Positions 7,854 to 11,285 of a stretch of DNA of 11,285 nucleotides are shown piece by piece (position 1 is the first letter of the stretch; each line of letters begins with the position of its first letter). Made by a program: the position numbers and the translations under genes. The notes below the pieces were generated by a model. The model did not search any database and was not told where the DNA came from. It saw nothing but the letters and a program-made list of their open reading frames with translations. This DNA comes from Gammaproteobacteria bacterium (GTDB lineage Bacteria; Pseudomonadota; Gammaproteobacteria; Arenicellales; Poriferihabitantaceae): contig VXPI01000039.1 of the NCBI GenBank assembly GCA_009839585.1, positions 1 through 11,285 of the forward strand. The letters run 5' to 3'.

Positions 7854-7862
7854 ATCATACCA
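7854..7862 (-). promoter_or_regulatory. Possible extended -10 promoter for yebC-ruvCAB(-tol)
   Basis: The minus strand reads TGGTATGAT, a TGn extension followed by TATGAT (five of six consensus bases). No good -35 is seen at 16-18 bases; the best candidate, TACCGA, is poor, as is allowed for extended -10 promoters. Transcription would begin about 80 bases before yebC. This is an inference from sequence only. Confidence 0.35.
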
Positions 7863-7897
7863 CCCCAAAGCCACTTTCGGTATTTTTCTTCTGACTT

Positions 7898-7926
7898 CGT
7901 GCCTATCGAAAAAGAGGGATAGCACG
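7898..7926. repeat. Imperfect inverted repeat between aspS and yebC
   Basis: The arms CGTGCCTATC and GATAGCACG pair over nine bases with one bulged base, around a ten-base loop of mostly purines on the plus strand. No T-run follows in either direction, so it is not a normal intrinsic terminator. It could be an mRNA processing hairpin or an operator, or chance. Confidence 0.3.
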
Positions 7927-7975
7927 TGGTCAGCAGTATCGCTGCTTCAATTACATCCGATAATTGCAGGCCAGT

Positions 7976-9754
7976 TCAGGTGGGCGGAGTCGACTTGATA
8001 CGCAAGCCCAGTTCATTCAGTTGAATATGATCGACCAGTCCCGGCGCTTCGGTCAGCATACAGGATGCCCGCTGGGTTTTCGGAAAGGCAATTACATCCC
8101 GAATCGAGTCAACTCCACACATCATGGCCACTATACGATCCAGTCCAAAGGCAATACCGCCATGAGGCGGGGCTCCATACCGGAAACTCTCGAGCAAAAA
8201 CCCGAACTTCTGCCCGGCTTCTTCAGGTCCGATACCAAGCAGGTCAAAAACCTGCTGTTGCAATTCCGGACGATGGATTCGCACAGAACCACCGCCAATC
8301 TCAGCGCCATTCAATACCAGGTCATACGCTCTCGACAACACTTCACCCGGCTGGTTGTCAAGCGAGTCAAGACATTCACGCTTGGGAGCCGTGAAGGGAT
8401 GGTGCAGCGAATGCCAGCGCTTTTGATCCGCATCCCATTCAACTAGGGGGAAATCTACGACCCAAAGCGGTTTCCATGGCGTGTTCGCATCAACCAGACC
8501 CAAATCCATGGCGATCCTGGTGCGCAGTGCAGCAAGCGAATCATTGACAACCGTCCGGACATCTGCCCCGAAGAAGACCACATCACCGGCCTGTACGCCC
8601 GTCCGGGTGATGATTTCGGTCAACACATTATCCGGCAAAAACTTCAGGATTGGTGACTGCAAACCTTCCCGTCCTCGTGAGATGTCGTTAATCTTGATAT
8701 AGGCCAGTCCACCCGCCCCATACTTTGCGACAAACTCGGTATAGCCATCGATCTGGGAACGGGTGATATTCGAACCACCGGGCACTGCGAGTGCTGCAAC
8801 TCGACCATCCGGATTATTGGCAGGATTTGCAAATACCTTGAATTCAACCGCTTTCATGACATCTGTCAATTCCGTCAGTTCAAGTCCAATCCGGAGATCC
8901 GGTCGGTCCGTGCCAAACCGCAACATCGACTCCCGATAACTCAATTTTGGAAACGGATCAGGCAGGTCAGCATCCAGTACCGTCTTGAACAGCGAACGGA
9001 TCATGGACTCGCATAGCCCCATGATCTCTGGCTCTTCCATAAAGGACATCTCCATATCGAGCTGGGTAAACTCGGGCTGCCGGTCGGACCGCAAATCCTC
9101 ATCACGAAAACACCGGGCAATCTGGTAATAGCGCTCAAATCCCGACACCATCAGCAACTGCTTGAACAGCTGGGGTGACTGGGGCAAAGCAAAAAAGTGT
9201 CCCGGACTATTGCGACTCGGTACCAGATAGTCTCTGGCCCCTTCCGGGGTTGATCGAGTCAAGATAGGGGTTTCAATCTCCGTAAACTCGCGGTCTTCAA
9301 GATATCGCCTGAGACTGGATACAATTTGATGGCGCATGCGAATCGCCTGCTGCATGGCAGGTCGGCGAAGATCAAGATAACGGTACTTGAGACGGGTTGG
9401 TTCACCGACTTCCGTGCCGTCCATCTGAAACGGCAAGGCTTGAGACTCGTTAAGAACCTCGATGGTATCAGCCAACAGCTCAATCTTGCCGGTTGGCAGG
9501 TCAGTATTAACGGTCCCTTCCGGTCGGGGCCTCAGTGTACCGTGAGCCTCGATCACGAATTCACTGCGACACATCTCGGCCACCCTGAATGTCTCGGAAA
9601 ACTCGGGATCTGCAACGACCTGCAACTGACCTGAACGATCGCGAAGATCGATGAAGATTACTCCACCATGATCACGGCAATTGTGCACCCAGCCTTGAAC
9701 AATGACGGACTCGCCGATTTGCTGCTCGCCGAGTCGACCGCATAAACGTCGCAT
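7976..9754 (-). CDS. aspS: Aspartyl-tRNA synthetase, probably non-discriminating (Asp/Asn)
   Basis: This class IIb synthetase charges tRNA(Asp) with aspartate. The 592 residues (E. coli: 590) show an N-terminal anticodon-binding OB domain at 1-105 and the catalytic core from about 125. Core features include the motif 1 region [19 protein letters not shown], motif 2 [19 protein letters not shown] at 215-233 and motif 3 [11 protein letters not shown] at 532-542. The bacterial GAD insertion lies at about 290-410. In the OB domain, His29 (CRDHGG) and Gly80 (RPEG) align with His31 and Gly82 of Pseudomonas aeruginosa AspRS, the residues tied to relaxed tRNA(Asp)/tRNA(Asn) recognition; E. coli AspRS has Leu at the first of these. 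I therefore infer a non-discriminating enzyme that works with GatCAB. It lies 36 bases after the fmdB-family gene and is probably co-transcribed with it. Confidence 0.97.
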   Translation of the reverse strand: MRRLCGRLGEQQIGESVIVQGWVHNCRDHGGVIFIDLRDRSGQLQVVADPEFSETFRVAEMCRSEFVIEAHGTLRPRPEGTVNTDLPTGKIELLADTIEVLNESQALPFQMDGTEVGEPTRLKYRYLDLRRPAMQQAIRMRHQIVSSLRRYLEDREFTEIETPILTRSTPEGARDYLVPSRNSPGHFFALPQSPQLFKQLLMVSGFERYYQIARCFRDEDLRSDRQPEFTQLDMEMSFMEEPEIMGLCESMIRSLFKTVLDADLPDPFPKLSYRESMLRFGTDRPDLRIGLELTELTDVMKAVEFKVFANPANNPDGRVAALAVPGGSNITRSQIDGYTEFVAKYGAGGLAYIKINDISRGREGLQSPILKFLPDNVLTEIITRTGVQAGDVVFFGADVRTVVNDSLAALRTRIAMDLGLVDANTPWKPLWVVDFPLVEWDADQKRWHSLHHPFTAPKRECLDSLDNQPGEVLSRAYDLVLNGAEIGGGSVRIHRPELQQQVFDLLGIGPEEAGQKFGFLLESFRYGAPPHGGIAFGLDRIVAMMCGVDSIRDVIAFPKTQRASCMLTEAPGLVDHIQLNELGLRIKSTPPT

Positions 9755-9790
9755 GATCTGAACGTGATTCTGTGGTTGAAGGCTATCCAG

Positions 9791-10111
9791 CTAGGCAGCA
9801 GATGTTACGCTTTCAGCCGGTTTGCTCGGTTTATCGGGGGAGTCTTTTCCAGACTCTGCCTTGGCCGGACCTGGGTTATCCTTGGCAGACTTGTCCGCCT
9901 TTTTCTTTCCGTCACTCTTTTCCTTGCCGCTGTTCTTGAAATCGGTCTCATACCAGCCACTGCCTTTCAAGCGAAACGCAGCAGCGGTCACCAGCTTTTT
10001 CAATGTAGCCATTTCACAGTCCGGGCATTGAGTAAGCGGTTCATCCGATATCTTCTGCAAGACCTCCAGTTTATGGCCGCAATCGGTGCATTGATATTCA
10101 TAAAACGGCAT
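9791..10111 (-). CDS. FmdB-family zinc ribbon protein
   Basis: The 106-residue protein begins MPFYEYQCTDCGHKLEVLQK and has the FmdB/CxxC_CxxC_SSSS putative regulatory domain. Cys8-x2-Cys11 and Cys29-x2-Cys32 form a predicted zinc ribbon, and the conserved FRLKGSGWYETDF follows at 46-58. After about residue 60 the protein is a low-complexity tail rich in Lys, Ser, Asp, Pro and Ala, likely disordered. The name comes from a putative regulator next to formamidase genes; the actual function of these small proteins is unknown. A member of this family directly upstream of aspS is frequent in gammaproteobacteria, which supports the call. A TATAAT element lies about 30 bases ahead of the ATG, so transcription of the fmdB-aspS pair probably starts here. 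Confidence 0.9.
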   Translation of the reverse strand: MPFYEYQCTDCGHKLEVLQKISDEPLTQCPDCEMATLKKLVTAAAFRLKGSGWYETDFKNSGKEKSDGKKKADKSAKDNPGPAKAESGKDSPDKPSKPAESVTSAA

Positions 10112-10506
10112 GGACTTTTTCGCGAAATTTCAAAGTGGTGGATTATAGCCGAATGTTTGAATGCCGGTAGTATTTTTAATTTCCCCTAATCCATGAATAG
10201 GAAACATGCAAGTACCCCCAATGTCCTGTGTGGCGTGGTTTTGGAGCAGCTGGCGTTTCGCCTAATGGGTGCTGGAGTAAACCCTCACTACATGATGCCT
10301 TTCGCCTGATACAGGGTACCCTATTTGAGGACTAGGGATTTCGGTGGCTGTTTCGTTGGATCGATTTTCTGGATGGCCCTAATCTTTTGGACATCACGAT
10401 CAAGCGAACAGACTCGCCATGTCAGGATTTGACTACAAAATTTTGCTGCCGCCAACATCGTCATTAAAGAAACCATAGGGAAACTGTCCATCACCCATCC
10501 GGGGAA
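10112..10506. other. 395-base intergenic region between the DUF4143 gene and the fmdB-family gene
   Basis: No gene can be supported here. The end next to the fmdB-family gene holds a likely promoter (10142-10147). The remainder contains a perfect ten-base palindrome AGGGTACCCT at 10313-10322 and two near-identical 11-mers (TTTCGCCTRAT at 10256-10266 and 10300-10310). Two short open frames are present: 10193-10309 plus (38 codons) and 10491-10321 minus (56 codons, in frame with the DUF4143 gene after its stop). Neither has a ribosome site or a recognisable match. No hairpin followed by a T-run was seen after the DUF4143 gene. Confidence 0.5.
10142..10147 (-). promoter_or_regulatory. -10 element of a likely promoter for fmdB-aspS
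   Basis: The minus strand carries a perfect TATAAT about 30 bases ahead of the fmdB-family ATG, so the leader would be about 24 bases. No good -35 hexamer is found 16-18 bases upstream, but an AT-rich stretch (TTAAAAATA) occupies about 10171-10179, roughly where upstream activation might come from. The position just before a gene and after a long gap supports a real promoter. Confidence 0.45.
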
Positions 10507-11285
10507 TCATGACGGTATGGCAATCAACTTTTCCATGAGTTTTGGCAAGGAAATCACCCGAACATCATCGCCGATAGGATATTCGTCACTTCCTCCATAT
10601 ACAACATACTTGTGTGTCGCCCCTGCATCGTTAAAAGTCTGCTTTAAATGCTTGCCAAGTTTTGGAGCGAGACCGTATTTTATTTCGATTCCCCATATCT
10701 CGGAGTTAGGCATTTTTATGATGAGATCAATCTCTGCCCCAGCAACAGTGCGGTAAAAATAGGTTTCAGCAAGGCGCGGCAGGACAGAATGGATGTTTTC
10801 AACGACAAAGCCTTCCCAGCTCTTTCCAAGAATGGTATGAGTCAGTAGCTCAGAGTAGTTTCCAATGCCCAGCAGACGGTGCAGGATGCCGCTATCTCGA
10901 ACATAATACCGGGAAGACTTGACCAATCGCTTCTTGACGTTCGAATACCACGGCTGAACACGGCGAACCAATAACAAGTCAACCAGGATATCGATATAGA
11001 ACTTGATGGTTTTATTGTCCACTTCCAGATTATTTGCGAAATTACTGAAATTTATTGTTTCACCCTGACAGTGAGCGAGCATCGTCCATAACTGTCGCAA
11101 CCGAGTGGCTGGAACGGTAAAGCCCATTTGTGGTATATCCCGTTCCAGGTAAGTACGAACCAAATCTTCAAGGCGGCGCATAGCCAATCGTTCATTTTTT
11201 GCAAGGTAGTTGTTTGGAAAGGCGCCGCGCAGCCAAAGTTGACGGGTATTCTCTTGACCGGTTTCAAGTATATTTAGTACAGCAA
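10507..11285 (-). CDS. ATPase-type DUF4143 protein, C-terminal part (5' end outside window)
   Basis: The frame is open to the right edge, giving 258 visible codons; TTG 11187 and ATG 11181 lie inside the protein and are not its start. The first visible part reads QLWLRGAFPNNYLA, then RRLEDLVRTYLERDIPQ, the region where the AAA_14-type ATPase passes into DUF4143. A winged-helix-like part follows (INFSNFANNLEVDNKTIKFY), then VRDSGILHRLLGI, GKSWEGFVVENI, and AEIDLII with IWGIEIKYG, an ExD...ExK pattern as in the PD-(D/E)XK nuclease fold to which DUF4143 is assigned. The C-terminus (KYVVYGGSDEYPI, then VRVISLPKLMEKL) looks complete. These proteins are usually about 380-420 residues, with a P-loop in the missing half. 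Function is unknown; they are patchily distributed and often grouped with mobile or defence-like genes. It is not part of the usual aspS-tol block. Confidence 0.85.
   Translation of the reverse strand, partial: AVLNILETGQENTRQLWLRGAFPNNYLAKNERLAMRRLEDLVRTYLERDIPQMGFTVPATRLRQLWTMLAHCQGETINFSNFANNLEVDNKTIKFYIDILVDLLLVRRVQPWYSNVKKRLVKSSRYYVRDSGILHRLLGIGNYSELLTHTILGKSWEGFVVENIHSVLPRLAETYFYRTVAGAEIDLIIKMPNSEIWGIEIKYGLAPKLGKHLKQTFNDAGATHKYVVYGGSDEYPIGDDVRVISLPKLMEKLIAIPS

Larger units (their letters stand above)
7765..7975 (-). other. aspS-yebC spacer
   Basis: This 211-base spacer is the largest gap inside the core block. On the minus strand it holds an imperfect inverted repeat (7898-7926) and an extended -10 element (7854-7862). 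No hairpin followed by a T-run is present in the transcribed direction, so I see no intrinsic terminator after aspS. A 39-codon open frame (7858-7739) overlaps both the putative -10 and the yebC start and is probably chance. Confidence 0.5.

Noticed and set aside
7739..7858. 39-codon minus-strand frame (MMKYALRVFRGDNSG...) ahead of yebC
   Set aside because: Its start lies inside the proposed -10 element and its end overlaps yebC out of frame; no recognisable family.
7898..7926. Intrinsic terminator for aspS
   Set aside because: The hairpin is imperfect and is not followed by a T-run on the transcribed strand.
10252..10310. Possible integron attC-like site (GCCTAAT / ATTAGGC core-like words)
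   Set aside because: Only a four-base stem around GGCGTTTCGCC is present. Paired R and L boxes and the imperfect fold of an attC site are missing, and there is no integrase.
11052..11267. Separate 71-codon minus-strand frame at the right end
   Set aside because: It is a shadow of the DUF4143 gene, whose true frame is open through the same bases to the edge and matches family motifs.

Overview
This window comes from a gammaproteobacterium. It carries almost the whole conserved block fmdB-family gene - aspS - yebC - ruvC - ruvA - ruvB - ybgC - tolQ - tolR - tolA - tolB - pal - cpoB, with every gene on the minus strand. The same order is well known from Pseudomonas and relatives. The protein sequences fit that group, but I cannot name a genus. 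Base composition is moderate and the DNA looks chromosomal; I see no insertion sequence, integrase, tRNA, rRNA or CRISPR array.

Layout, in the direction of transcription (right to left). At 11285-10507 is the 3' part of an ATPase-type DUF4143 gene, open to the window edge. At 10506-10112 is a 395-base gap without a convincing gene; it ends in a likely promoter just before the small zinc-ribbon gene (10111-9791). aspS follows (9754-7976). A 211-base spacer with a possible extended -10 promoter leads into a very tight run: yebC and ruvC overlap by ATGA, ruvA is 21 bases on, and ruvA and ruvB overlap by ATGA. ybgC is 28 bases after ruvB. Next come tolQ, tolR, tolA, tolB and pal, with gaps of 6-20 bases or short overlaps. 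The last gene, cpoB, runs off the left edge.

Functionally there are three modules. aspS makes aspartyl-tRNA; its N-terminal domain has the residues of the non-discriminating type, which suggests that Asn-tRNA is made through an amidotransferase. yebC is a translation-associated factor, and ruvCAB resolves Holliday junctions. ybgC-tolQRAB-pal-cpoB is the Tol-Pal envelope machine: a TolQ-TolR motor in the inner membrane energises TolA, which acts across the periplasm on TolB and the lipoprotein Pal to constrict the outer membrane at division.

Catalytic and motor residues are intact in all these genes. The main anomaly is cpoB, whose reading frame meets TAA after 97 codons, inside the N-terminal coiled coil; the sequence beyond the stop still reads like CpoB. 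The second point of interest is the right end: the DUF4143 gene and the unexplained gap beside it look like accessory DNA next to the core block. I found no convincing undescribed system here.
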